Assembly: GCA_958510825.1 (NCBI GenBank)
Contig: OY294047.1
Coordinates: 40,067,229 to 40,131,228, forward strand
Length of the DNA: 64,000 bases
DNA from: Brachypterus glaber
Lineage: Eukaryota > Arthropoda > Insecta > Coleoptera > Kateretidae
Direction of reading: 5' to 3'
Below the pieces are notes generated by a model that ran no database searches, had not been told where the DNA came from, and saw nothing but the letters and a program-made list of their open reading frames with translations. This document shows positions 22,320 to 34,100 of the stretch, piece after piece (position 1 is the first letter of the stretch; every line of letters begins with the position of its first letter). Made by a program: the position numbers and the translations under genes.

Positions 22320-22490
22320 TATAAATCCATTTCAAGCAAAAAAAAATTGTCGGTCGATCGGTCAATTGGTCGTTCTGTCCGGGAAATCTTATATCCATGA
22401 TAACTTAAGAACGCTTTAAGCTAGAGACTTGAAATTTGGCATACAGGTATGTTACCAAAAGTTCTCGATCGGGTTTTTTTTGGTTAAGTT
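22320..22490 (+). repeat. Fragment of the 'GATAACTTAAGAACG' repeat (single arm)
   Basis: 'GATAACTTAAGAACGCTTTA', 'AGAGACTTGAAATTTGGCAT' and a run of GGTCGNTCGGTC type match the left arms at 1.3 and 8.9 kb. No opposite arm is seen, and the match is more diverged than at those copies. Confidence 0.6.
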
Positions 22491-22770
22491 TGGTTTGGAG
22501 CAAGGGAGACAAATGGGGAAATGGGAAAAATACAATATTTTTTCACAAAAATTTGAAAATTGCTATATATAGGCTTTTGAGGTGTCTGAAATTGAATCAG
22601 ATAATAACTATTTTAACTCCACCCCCAGAAATATAACTAGTCAGTCAAAAAATCTTTTGAATGTGATTGGCTAATTTAAAAATATTTTCATCGATTTTGA
22701 ATTAACAAAAGTCGTTTGGAATTTTGTATTTATTTATAAATCGTAATTTTTTGACTAGCCTCGATAGTCA

Positions 22771-23101
22771 GCTTTACTTAGGGCCGTAACTAGGGTGGTT
22801 GCCAGCTCCCCCTGGCGTTGGGTTGAGCCCACCCTGGCATTTTCGCTGAGTCCCTCCTAGTATTTTTTAAGTCACCTACCTTTGGGCGCCAATTTTTTTT
22901 TGCAGGGGCGCCAAGTTTGGTAGAAACCGTCAGGGACAAAGCTTTTTTTCATGAAGGTATTTTTTTTGGGCGCTAATTTTTTTTTTTTTAGCAACGCCAA
23001 GCTTTGGTTAAAACCGTCAGGGACAAAGCTTTTTTTTTAGGGTACCATCCTGGGGGCCTAGCCCCCCTAGATTTTTCTCTGGTTACGGTCCTGGCTTTAC
23101 T
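22771..23101. mobile_element. hAT-like MITE with a perfect 8-bp target duplication
   Basis: The element spans 22779-23093. GCTTTACT lies directly outside both ends (22771-22778 and 23094-23101). The ends are imperfect inverted repeats, TAGGGCCGTAAC and GTTACGGTCCTG. An 8-bp duplication with CAGGG-like ends is diagnostic of the hAT superfamily. Inside are two tandem copies of a segment with 'ACCGTCAGGGACAAAGCTTT', at about 22930 and 23010, each preceded by a T-run and a GGCGC(C/T)AA phrase. It is non-coding and related to the element at 1.7-2.0 kb. Confidence 0.88.
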
Positions 23102-23708
23102 GAATTAAATTTAGATATGATCCTTATATAAAGACAGTAATTTTATTTAGACAAAAAGGACCTTTCTTATCAGATTTTACACCCTTTCAGGATTTGATTT
23201 GATCTAATTTTCCTTTGAAAAAGATGCTTTAAGCAAAATTTAATCAACAAAAGCAGTGCCTTTGGCGCGCTATGGCGGTGTATTAATATGAAAGTCATCT
23301 TTTTTCTTCTTCATCATATTGCACAAAAATAATGAAATCTTGGATATATCTGGCTGCAAATCAGAGCCAACTTATTACTCTGAAGGTAATCTTTGTATAC
23401 ATATTATAGGTAAAATAAGTAAATACATGGATAATATATTACCAAGGTGGAAAATATTTTATTTCCCATGAAAATGTTACCTTACAAAAGAGGCGCAGTC
23501 TCGCGGTCAGCTAATTCTCGAAGGAAAAATAAAAATATTTCACCGAGGTTTTATTCACAATCATACCTATTTATTTTATATTTTTTATTTTATATTCCAC
23601 TTCAAAACTATTTGACATCACCTTAAATTGTATAAAAAATATTTTGCAATTTCAATGTAAAAATATATAGCGAAAATAAAATAATAGTATATTTCATAAC
23701 TAGTATGT
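23102..23708. other. Non-coding spacer
   Basis: No gene or repeat end recognised. Confidence 0.5.
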
Positions 23709-24407
23709 AATAGACAATATTCAGCGCGAGCGGAAAGTTTGTCATACGAGCCGGCAGGCGAGTATGACGGTCCCACGAGCGCGGAATGACTATTTCATAC
23801 GTGTTGTAGACTATACTTTTTCTTCGACTGCACATATGAAACACTGTATGGCTTTAAACTGCGGACAAGGTTAAAAACAATGTTTTTTGTGACTTAATAT
23901 TGTAAATGCAACAAAACACATATTTTTAAATAAAGCAATTAATGTTATTTAATAATTTTATCAAATCAGTACTTAAAAAAGATTTTTATTTAATTTTACC
24001 ACATATTTACAAATTATAATGCAAAAGTTGAAGGTTATGTCAGATTGTTGTGACAGATATCAGGTATAAATATTTAACAATAAACGGAGCAGTTTTAATT
24101 TTAATTTAATTTTAATTGATAAAAAACTGATTAAATATTAAGAAAAACTAATAAACTTTATGTAATTTTAACGCAAAATTTAAATTGCATTAAATTATTC
24201 AATGTTTCATGGTATAATATATATATTTTTGCTAATTTTGCTACAGTTTTCTTTAGTTTTATAAACAAAAGATGGCACTACATGTGCTCATTCTAACACT
24301 TGATACGGAATATTCATACCGTATCTAGAGCTAGAATGGATTCATTCTGTGTTTGAAAAGTGTGTGTATTTACTTACATTCTAAAGCAATCGTAGAAAAA
24401 TCATATA
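23709..24407 (+). repeat. Dispersed repeat copy B, uninterrupted
   Basis: This is the continuous version of the repeat interrupted at 13.7-14.8 kb. It runs from 'AATAGACAATATTC' through 'CATACGAGCCGGCAGGCGAG' and 'ATATGAAACACTG' to 'CATACCGTATCTAGAGCTAG'. It shows where the 590-bp insertion in copy A went in. It is non-coding, and the 73-aa minus frame at 23623-23844 crosses its boundary. Confidence 0.75.
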
Positions 24408-24689
24408 CTGTGCAAGGATATTCTTGCTTTTGTGTAGAATTTAAACAATCAAAATGACACTGACAGTTATAGTATGGCTAGACTCAAGTGTGGTCTTGAG
24501 CAAAAAAATTATTAATAAATCTTGTAGACAAAGAAAAAGTATAGTTAGAAACACATTTGCAATGCACATTCTACACTCGTAGAATACATATTATTGTAGC
24601 AATGTTGCCCGACAATATAAAAACAATGGATTGTACCCTAGGCTAAGTCATAAAAAAAAAGGGGCTAATATCATGCATTGTATTTTGGG
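24408..24689. other. Non-coding spacer
   Basis: AT-rich; nothing recognised. Confidence 0.5.
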
Positions 24690-24942
24690 CTTAGTAGGCT
24701 AGCCCGTCAGAATGACAGAGCTAGCGTGAGTTCGATTCTCACTGGCACCAATTTGCCTTTTTCAGTTAATTATTAATTGAAATTTGGCGGAGGCGATAAG
24801 TGAAGCGGACACTCCCTATAAACTGGTTCGAAAGTCAGTTAAAGCCGGTGTTTCCCTCTACTACTAGCCCACACAAGTCCCGGGTTTAGGGATGCTTAAT
24901 TAGGTGGAATAGTACGAGGTTAAACAAACATGTAATGTAATT
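24690..24942 (+). mobile_element. tRNA-derived SINE, copy 2
   Basis: The B box 'GTTCGATTC' (about 24731) and the whole body and tail match the copy at 7.3 kb ('TTTGCCTTTTTCAGTTAAT', 'GGTTCGAAAGTCAGT', 'CTACTACTAGCCCACACAAG', 'AAACAAACATGTAATGTAA'). The first 35 bases of the head, where the A box should be, are diverged. The copy is therefore probably 5'-altered and inactive. Confidence 0.85.
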
Positions 24943-26328
24943 TTAAAGTAAAGTCAGCAACTGTTGTTTTTCCAGATTCATGCAGCTCGCGTTTGTATAG
25001 CCTCGATCTCATTTTGTCAAACTACCAAAAAACTAAACTTGGGAGGTAAAGAAAAATTACTTCTGTTTTCCTGCTTTTGTTTTTAAACATTGTTCTTTTA
25101 GTTTGAATTCACACAGCTGTGTCAAACCCCTTTCCTTACCATGTGTTTAGACTGTGAGAATACAAAGGCTTTTTAACCTTATACAGGCACAGTCTAAGAG
25201 TATTATGAGAATTTAAAAATTTACTTCGTCTTGTTTTCGAACGGCGTAGCAAAAATATGACGGCCAATCTCAATTTTACCTAGTACTGAAGTTTATTCTA
25301 AGAAAATAGTTGAAAATATTTTTGTCTAGCTAAAAGAATGTGGGTAGTTTTTCTTTGAATAAATAAAAGTTTAAAGAAAAACGATTTATAAACTTTTTCA
25401 TGTTAAAATGTATATAGAGTAGAAACTCTAAAGGTTGTTCTGCCCAATCATTAACAATAAACTTAGTGTGTCAAATAATTATGATATTTCGCAGCTGGTT
25501 TTTAAAGGTACAGGTTTTTCTAAGTACAGTTCCCCACACCAGATTAAAATGTACATGGAAAATCCCGTAAACAAATATACATACGTGGATACAATGGAGC
25601 GGAAGGGGTTAAAGGGGTTAAAAAATAACAAATTTAAAATATTTAAAAAATACATTTTTCTGTCATATAAAACATCAAAAATACTACCCTTAGATTCTAT
25701 GAAAATCCACCCCCACAAAGAGGGTTAAACTACCCCCAAGCATCAAAAAAAGTAGTAAATCATAATGTATCTCAAGAAAAATCGAGTTAAAGGGTCAGTT
25801 ATGTTTAATAAAGAAGAAAGTTTGGTATAAAATTAAATTCAAGTACCCCTAGTTAACCCTTTGTTTAAGGGGATGTTTAGCTTCTAGAACAATAAATCTT
25901 GCTTTTCGCAGAAGTTCATGACCAGACAACAATTTTGAGCCCTTATACGTTACATTTTATCAATTAAAATCGAAGTTACAGATGTTTGAAAAAGAGGCTA
26001 ATTTTGCGGTCACTATAATTTTGGACAGAGAAATTTTCCAATAAAACCCATAATAAAACTTTAAATCACTATATTTAACATCTGATAAGCCAGCCTAGGC
26101 TAGCAATTGTCTGAAAGCTTCAAAGTCATTCAATAATATTGCACAAGGTTACCGGACGTATAAGCTTCTTCGTCGCGCGTCTTAACAAGCGCCTGAGTGA
26201 GATAAAACGCTACCCTGCCCCTGTACTTGCGCCAATATCTCGTACGTTGGACCACCTTGCAAGTTATATTAATAAACCTTGGAAGAGCTTCACTTAAAAA
26301 CTACGAACGTGAAGGATGTTTGTCTTCA
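24943..26328. other. Stretch with no supported gene
   Basis: A 97-aa plus frame (25435-25728) faces a 79-aa minus frame over the same bases, so neither is convincing. 'AAGGGGTTAAAGGGGTTAAA' at about 25600 is a local duplication. A short GC-richer patch around 26150-26280 has no open frame. Confidence 0.5.
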
Positions 26329-26717
26329 GGGTAGCTATTCTTGACTTTCGGGATCAGAACGACTGATAGAACGAGTCTGAGGTTCTGATCGTACTCTATT
26401 CGTTTCAACACTACACAGAAAAAAATATTGTCTTAAATCAAGAATGTATGATTTGGATATAACGAAAAGAATCTATTTAAAGCAAAATTTTGCTTCAAAT
26501 ATTAAAGGATAAGAATATGGTATGCTTGAAAGGAGAATATATTCTCAAATATGAAAGGATAAGAATATGGCATGCATAAAAGAAGAATATATTCTCTTAG
26601 TTATATACAAATCACCATATTCTTGATTTAAGACAATATTTTTCTGTGTGTATGAGTTATATACTAAGAGTTGTTCTTTCAGTGGTTCTACTCCCTGAAA
26701 GTCAAGAATACGTACCC
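26329..26717. mobile_element. Small foldback interrupted by a MITE
   Basis: The outer arms, 'TATTCTTGACTTTCGG' with 'ACTGATAGAACGAG' on the left and 'GTTCTTTCAGTGGTTCTACT' with 'CTGAAAGTCAAGAATA' on the right, match the uninterrupted foldback at 55449-55599. After removing the inner MITE and one TA the host element is 150 bp. The uninterrupted copy is 151 bp. Confidence 0.82.
26414..26650. mobile_element. TA-flanked MITE with CACAGAAA ends, copy 2
   Basis: The ends CACAGAAA and TTTCTGTGTG lie next to TA on both sides. 'TCTTAAATCAAGAAT' near the left end and 'TTCTTGATTTAAGACAAT' near the right pair. The interior has a direct duplication of about 55 bp ('AAAGGATAAGAATATGG' at 26503 and 26562). 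It is inserted in the small foldback described above. Confidence 0.82.
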
Positions 26718-27667
26718 AGTCGAGAATTAGTGGATTCTGTTTTGAACCAATAGTAAATTAGATAAACAGAGAGGAACGTAATGAGAAACTACACTTCCTC
26801 CCGAATAATTTACAATATTTTTCCTACGAATGTAAAATGCTCAATAAATTCTAAACCATTTGACTAAAAGATGTATAATTTGGTACTAGAACTTGCCCAT
26901 CGAGTATGACATGCAAACTTAAGTTCAAATATTTAAAAATTAAATTAATTAATTTAAAATATATTGAGCAAAATTTTAAATAATTTAAGCTGCCTCAAGA
27001 TATACACAATATATTAAATAAAACCATAAAAATGTATAATCATAACTTATAATATTGTAAGTAAATCATAAAAATCACAATAAATAACGATAAATTACTA
27101 TTAAATGAATTCAATTAAAATTAATTATAATATAATTTAATTATAAAATTTGCAATATGGGCAAGAAAAAGTGAATAAGTTATGTAAATTACATATGTAT
27201 GCATAATTAGGCTACCGTTCGTACGGTGACGTATGCGTACCCCTACATGTTTAAGCTAAAAAATATCTATATATACCTAGTTGAGACACCAGCATATAGT
27301 ACAGTAAAGATCCAAAACAATTTTAAACTACCATATTTCAAAAACGCTTTGACCCAGAGATTTGAAATATGGAACAAATATTTTCTAAGTAGAAGAAAAA
27401 AATTTGTTTTAAATTTCAAGTCTCTATGTCAAAGCATTCTTGAAATATAGTAGTGTAAAGTTGTTTTACAAGCGACTTCCATCTTTACACGAACTATAAT
27501 TCGCGTTATAAATTTGCGTGCCCAAAGCTTTAACTGTCAGGGCCTAAAAAAAAAGAGCACACACGCGAAAGGAGATGAGTGACACACACTAACACGTCCT
27601 TTTATTTTAAAAAAATTACAAAAACTTGTGGTCAATCATATTTTTTTAATTATAAATCATAAATATA
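26718..27667. other. Non-coding AT-rich stretch
   Basis: No gene. The 74-aa frame at 27226-27450 has a local palindrome ('TTTCAAAAACGCTTTGACCC' with its near-complement near 27430), which suggests a small old foldback. Confidence 0.5.
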
Positions 27668-28376
27668 CAGGGTTATTCAGAAATAAGTTCGAGAAATTAA
27701 ACGTTTACGTTAAAAATTATGAAAAAAAGTTCCTATAAATTTGGTCCGGAAATGAACCCTAAGTGAACTGCGGCCCTTCGAAGATGGACATATTGAATAG
27801 GGAACAACAAAAGCAAAAATAAAATTTTAATGCTGCAGGGCGATTCTTCACTTAAAACTAAGCAAAAAAGTATTCTTTGCCAAACCACCTAAATTTAATA
27901 TTAAAGGAGTTTAACATTTTTATTAGCACAAAATGTTACTTCCTCTTAATTGCATTTTTTTCTGAAAACTGTTGCTCCTACAGTATTACACTATATGACA
28001 TTTTAATGTATGTTTACTGAAGAAATCTATATTTATTACAAAAAGTCCAAAAAAATACAAATAAAAAAGTTTGGGACAAAGATGTGTTAAGCCTCACATA
28101 TTTTGTCCGTCTAGGCACGTCTCTGGATAAATTCAAAAAAATAAATTAAAATAAACTTATTGCCCTTATTAATACTAGTATACATGCAAAAGCTAGTCGT
28201 TCTAGCTTAAAGGGTACAAGAGTTATTAATTAAAAACTTGATTTTTATTAAAATTTTAAAGAGCCGTAGCTCCCTTAGGACTCATTTCCGGACAAACCTT
28301 TATAGGAACATTTTTTCATATTTTTTAACGTAGAATCACCTCATAAATTTCTCGAACTTATTTCTGAATAACCCTG
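27668..28376. mobile_element. Complete CAGGGT foldback with TATA on both sides
   Basis: Terminal repeats of at least 33 bp: CAGGGTTATTCAGAAATAAG, then TTCGAGAAATT, mirrored on the right as 'AATTTCTCGAACTTATTTCT' then GAATAACCCTG. TATA flanks both sides (27664-27667 and 28377-28380). The two arms pair through 'GGTCCGGAAATGA'. It is 709 bp, has no transposase, and is the best-preserved member of its family here. Confidence 0.88.
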
Positions 28377-29165
28377 TATAATCAAATTAAATCTAAAATT
28401 CTGAACGTTAGCGCCACCGTTTAGCCAGTGCCTGAACTAATAACCACCGTTATACGAAATGTACCTGTTGCGTTTTTGTACTGTTCATTATAAAAACATT
28501 GCCTGGGCCAAACAGGCTAGACTGTTCACCCCAACAGCCGAAACCCATTAAATCGCTTAGATTTAGGCTGTGTTCACGTAATATAACGACAGAGGGCCTA
28601 TTAAGAATGTTACGAGGATATTTGTAAAGGGATTTTTTTGGTAATTAATTGGAGAAAAATTTAGGTGAATAGTATAAATAATTCAAATGGAATTATTGAT
28701 TTTTTAAACAAATAATAATTAATTAAAATTTAGGAAATTTAAGTAAATATAGTAAAAGGTTGTTCAAAAAGTAGGTATATCATTATTATAGACCAAAAGT
28801 AATAAGCTATAACGACTAAGATCCCATTAATAATCTAACAAAGATATTTTAAAGGCGATTTTTTTGATGACTAATCATACCTACTTTACATTAATTGAAA
28901 ATAAAAGATGATTTAATCATAAATACGAAAAATAAAAAAAAAAGTAATAGGTTCCTATTTTTTTTTTTAATATTTTAATTTTTAAAAATTATTAAAATTT
29001 ATTTTTATTTTTAGTTTGTATTTTTTTATGATTTTATATCAAGGCGTCTTTTGTTTTGAATGAGTACGTAGGATAATGTAACTTTTATTTAAATGGACCT
29101 ATTTATTTAAAAGTTATGAAGTTCACGTGACCTTTCGCCCGATAGTTTATTTAATTTCTGGTTTT
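28377..29165. other. Non-coding stretch
   Basis: No gene found. A GC-richer patch (about 28400-28590, with 'CAGCCGAAACCCATTAAATC') has no long open frame and I do not recognise it. Confidence 0.5.
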
Positions 29166-29262
29166 AAATCGATACCTACAAAAACGTGAACCTGGCCAGC
29201 GGTTCTTGTGGCAAAAGCCAAAAACTCCATAAGAAATAAGAAGAAGAAGAAATCGATACCTA
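29166..29262 (+). mobile_element. 71-bp retroposed fragment with (AAG)n tail and 13-bp target duplication
   Basis: AAATCGATACCTA occurs at 29166-29178 and again, identically, at 29250-29262. Between them are 71 bp, 'CAAAAACGTGAACCTGGCCA' onwards, ending in several AAG units. A long exact duplication plus a simple-repeat tail is the mark of target-primed reverse transcription. The insert is the extreme 3' end of some LINE or SINE. I do not recognise the parent, and it is not the non-LTR element or SINE seen elsewhere in the window. Confidence 0.85.
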
Positions 29263-29879
29263 TTTACATCCTAAGTAAAAAAATTATTGAAGATATAACT
29301 AGGTGTTTTTCATAGTCGAACTAAAAGTAATTAACGGCGAACCGTGAGTTAGTGAAATAGGACTCAAGGTGGAATTAAGAAAAAAAAAACGAGTTATACT
29401 CATACATAAGAAAATATGGGACATAAATTCAAAACAAGCCTTGAAAATATGCAATGGTTCGCATAGTATATATACTTCTGACAGAATATTCTGTTTTCTT
29501 TTTATATACTTCCTAAAATATTAAGAAAAAATCATTTGAAATGTGGTGTTATAGGAGTATGCTTAAGATAAATTGGTCAGATAGAGTTACAAACGAGAGA
29601 GAATTGGAGAGAATCGGGTTACATTTTTTGCAGCTCGCTGACTACAAACAAAAAATAATGAATAATCTAAAAAAAAAAAAATGAGTGGTTCAAAATATGA
29701 GTAATTTTTCTATTCTATTCATATATTAAAAAAAATACCCTAAAATAATTACAGATTAGATAAATAAGAAAAATTAGTCATATTTTGCCAATTTTTTATT
29801 ATTTTTTTTTCAAAATTAAATTTCATAAAAAACACAGGCTAGTAAAAAATCATGATTTTTTTAGAGTTATTAGTACATA
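29263..29879. other. Non-coding spacer
   Basis: AT-rich; nothing recognised. Confidence 0.5.
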
Positions 29880-29950
29880 GGGAACGTTCAGGAATTACGT
29901 AACGCAAAATTTGGCCATTTTTGACCCCCACCCCCCATGTAACGCGCCGT
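29880..29950 (+). mobile_element. Single end of the GGGAACGTTC MITE
   Basis: 'GGGAACGTTCAGGAATTACG' followed by 'TGACCCCCACCCCCCATGTA' matches the left half of the element at 17906-18053. No partner end was found nearby. Confidence 0.6.
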
Positions 29951-31062
29951 AACATTTCCCAGACCTCTCGAAAACAAAACACCAAACAGGCGCAACGTTA
30001 ACGTAAACCAACATCCCCCATTAAAAAAAAAATACCAAAAAACCAAAAAAACTATGTGAAGATCTCGCGATTTAGGCGCTCCTTCGGTCCGCATTAAGAC
30101 TAATAAAAGAGGCCATTATACCAAATTTTAGCAAAATAGGATATTTTTGGCAAATTTTTAACCACCCTAATGACGCGAAAAAAATCAGATTTTTCATTCT
30201 TTTTTTTTTAAATAGCGGTGCAAAAAATGGCCCATGCAAAAAAAAACTGAATTTTATCACTTTTTTCTTTTTTTTTTCTGGTAGCACTGTGGGCAGCTTA
30301 GAGGAAGAGATCAATAGACATTATTAGACATGAAAGTTAACTTAAAGATGTTCGAGAGTGAACTGGAAGTAAGGAGGCGGATAAAAAGCGGAATACTGCT
30401 CACAAATAATAAAATATGTAGAATATAATTTTTTTTAGAAAAATGAAAGGATAGGGTGGGGTGGAGAGCTGCCTCAAACCAGTATAAGAACTGATAACTT
30501 GATGCTGATGATGATGATGCCTAGTTCTTTGTCGGAAAGTGCCCAATATCGATCTTCATTTGTTAACCGATCGTTATAAAATGAATATTCCAACTTTTTG
30601 TTTTCTTTTTTCTTCTAATTTTATTTTAGGTGCCCTTTTTCTTTTCTGCCCTACCTTTTGAATGATTTGAATCCAGACGAGAACTCTAGGTAAAAAACCT
30701 AGGATCGTGAATTTGCGTTTTTTTTTAATGTTTATTAAGGTAAAACTTGTCCAATTCTTATCTACTATGAGGGGGGGGGATATAAAAAAAAATATTTCAT
30801 TAAAATTAATTGAACAGAGCCATTTTGTAATTCAGAAACTTATGAATAAATTAACAGTAATTAATGAATAAATTCTTGATTAAGACTGCAACAGGATTGG
30901 TTTTTTATTATAACGAATTCCGTTAAAACGAAAGCCGTTTAAAGAACGAGCTTATTTGTATGCAGGAAATTTCTGGAAAATATCAAAGAAAGAATAAATA
31001 AAACAAGAAAATAAAAGAGAAACAGAAAATAAAAACCTCTTCCAAACCTGTTTTACTCAAAC
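29951..31062. other. Stretch with no supported gene
   Basis: Two minus-strand frames (68 and 80 aa) are low-complexity and rich in Phe and Lys from A/T runs. A G-run (GGGGGGGG) lies at 30771-30779. No gene is supported. Confidence 0.5.
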
Positions 31063-31142
31063 ATGGCGACAGATGGCAGCAAGTGTCCTAAACTTGCAAG
31101 GCCGCTACGATCAATAAGAGCTGCATGGGATGCATCTTTCGG
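31063..31142 (+). CDS. Candidate first coding exon (short, unidentified)
   Basis: A GC-richer island of about 80 bp in very AT-rich DNA opens with ATG in a strong context (CAAACATGGCG). It encodes 26 full codons, MATDGSKCPKLARPLRSIRA followed by AWDASF, plus two bases, up to a plausible 5' splice site GG|GTAATT at 31142/31143. Reading through the presumed intron meets a stop at once (TAA at 31144), as expected if splicing occurs. The composition (basic, Arg/Ala/Leu-rich) looks like protein rather than translated repeat, and no other copy is in the window. I do not recognise the protein. The next exon was not found, so this is a candidate only. If real, downstream sequence to at least 34 kb could be its intron. 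Confidence 0.4.
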
Positions 31143-34100
31143 GTAATTTTATCCACATTTTTTCGTTTCCCTCTATTTATTAAATTACCTAATTATTTTT
31201 TTTTTTTAGATTAATATGCATGCAAGTAATATTATTATTTTTTAGAAAAACCATTTACTATGGAACATTATGTAATTTTTGTAGGATACATATTAATAAA
31301 AAAAACTACGTAGGATTTTCATATATAATTATGCGGAAAAAAATCGCTGTTTTCATGAAAATTTGCTATCTGGAAATAATTACGACCGACTGCAGGGGCG
31401 ATGGAGTAATTATTTCCTTTGACAGCAAATTTGAATGAAAATTGTGAATTTTTCCCGATAATTTGAAGAACCATGTGTAATTCGGAAGATTATTTTTTAA
31501 CGATTTATAATATGTCAAACCAGCTTTTATATTTTTTCATCGCAAATTGATATAAATTGTTTTATTACTTATCTTAATATTTTTACGGGCATATTCTTTG
31601 ATTTGGTTAATTTTACTACATTCTCAACTGCTAAACTAAAACCTTTTTGTCCATTTTTAAATTGCAAATTATAGTTCTGTCAATAGTTTATTCACTTACT
31701 GCAGTACTGACTAGCGCGGTACTGCCCTAGGCTTGCAAGCTTGTTCACAAAAGTCAACCTATAAAAACTGTCATTACATTTTATAAAAAAAAATATTTTG
31801 AAAGAATTTATATCGTTTAAAATATATTAAGTAAAATGTTCAACAATATACTATGATGATTTTTTTTTTAAATTAATTTAAACCATAAATGATAAAATTT
31901 TATTTTTTAGGCTTGTCATTTTTAAAAAAGTTACAAAGTTTTTTATCCTATTTTATTAGTTAGTTCAATGTCCCTTAAGATTGACCGATATAAACTTCAC
32001 CACAATAAGAAGGAATGCAACAAAATTTATTAATGGAGCTTTAATAATTTAATCCAGTTGCTTAAAATAAGTTTCTATAGGCCTATAACATTTTTGAGTT
32101 TATAGTATACTTTTTTGTATTTATTTTTTCATTGAGTGACATCTTCTTTTTCGGCATTATAATAACCGATTAAACTTACAATATTTATTTTATTTAAATT
32201 TTAAAATGATTTTATTTGTCAATATACTTAAAAGACAGCGTGAACGTTTAAATTTAAGATCACCGTTTATTTATGACCATTAAAAAGACCGCTCTTTAAT
32301 ATCGTGATAATAAAATTAATTGAAATCGATGTAATAAATATATTTATTTATTTTATTATATCATAAACTCACAATAATATTAAAACATTTAAGTCAGAAA
32401 ACTACCGCAAACTTAAGTCAATGCAAATATTATTACGAACCATAATAATATTTTTTATTCGATTGATTCTAAAAGCCACACCTTTTGTTTTGCGGGCGAA
32501 AAGTTGGACTTTGTGGCCCTAGGGCCAAAAAGTTTTTTTGATCCGCTAACTAAAACTTGTTATATTAAAGCTCTTTTTAAATAAGATGCTTTACTTTTAG
32601 TGTAATATTTATAAAGAAACATGACCTTTTGTTCACTTTTGTTCTTGAACTATATGTTCTTTTTGACAAAATAAGAGTATTATAATCATTTTATATAAAT
32701 AAAAATTTCTATAACATAACCTCAAAACATTCATCCACTAAAATAAATCATTATAATATTTAAATATAATTATAAAACGGTTTCAGAAGTATTAATATTT
32801 TCATAACAAACACATTTTAACAAAAATTAATCTAAGCTAATTTAAAAATATAATTGCAGACAGAAGAAACGATGCAATTGTTGTTATTTTAGCGATTTGA
32901 TTGGATAGCAATTTCTCCTGGATAACTAGATAGGTAATAATACAGCAAAAAGAAACATTATTTGCAATTTAGAATTAAATATATTTAAATAACTTATTAT
33001 AATTAGTGACAACCGAATAAAAAACATTGCATAACACACGGCCGAAAAGTTAAATTTTGATTTCTTAGGTTCATTACTCCCGGCTTTCAAAAATTCAACT
33101 TCCCGCTCTTGCATTATAAATAACTATTTTGGTGTGTCTTGGGTATTGGAAACTGGTAAAAAGAAATATGGTTTGCCGACTAGTTTCGTTTATTAATATA
33201 TAAACTTTATCAAGGATGTAATGAAAAGGAAAAGTATTTTAGGTACAACATAACATAAAATTTGAGGTTATAAGTATATTTTTTATAAGTTTAATTTGAT
33301 GTGCACAATTTGAAAAAACTCTTAGTGAAGAGGGGTTATTTATTTTTTATCATGAAACAAGTGATGTTTGTGTGATTTTTATTTTAATGCGTTTATTTTT
33401 GTTATATATAGTTAACTAGAGTAGCTACTAACTACATTACAACATAATATTTTTTGTAATTTCACTTGTCAAAAATAAAAAAAGCGACTAATTTTAAAAT
33501 CAAGCTGAACTTCAAATAACTCCCATTAGCTAAATAAAATGTCACAGGTTTTAAATTTATACAAAGAATGGCAGTTTTCTTGTGGTTTTTCAAAAGTTGG
33601 CTAAGTTGGACTTGTTACCCTTTGATCCAATATGCCTCAATTACACTCTTAAGTTTTCTAAATATTCAAACACATTTGTACTTGAAGACTTTTTCATCTA
33701 CTGTGACAATTTTCGGCAAAACTTAATAAAACTCTTTAAAATCAAACCCTTTTATATTTTTACAACTGTAATGTGGCCTATTTAAACGATTTCTAAAAAT
33801 ACCAAAATCACAAAAAAAGAAACAATACACCTAATAAATAAACCCAAATATAACTTTCTAACCTAACGGTATCGATTTTTTGTTTCAGTTACCCAATGAG
33901 ACCCATTTTTTATACGTATGTATTTCCAAATACCTACCCTACCCAACTTTCTACCATTAGACGAACAATAGAGAATAGACTGAATCTGTTCTAAAATAGT
34001 CGACGGGAGACTTTCGAATATCAAGTCGGCCATCACAAAAAAGGCGTTACAAAATATTCAAAAATAGGATCAAGAGAAACTAAACGGACACAAATGCATA

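Noticed and set aside
25435..25728. 97-aa frame
   Set aside because: A 79-aa frame covers the same bases on the other strand; there is no domain and the region includes a local duplication.
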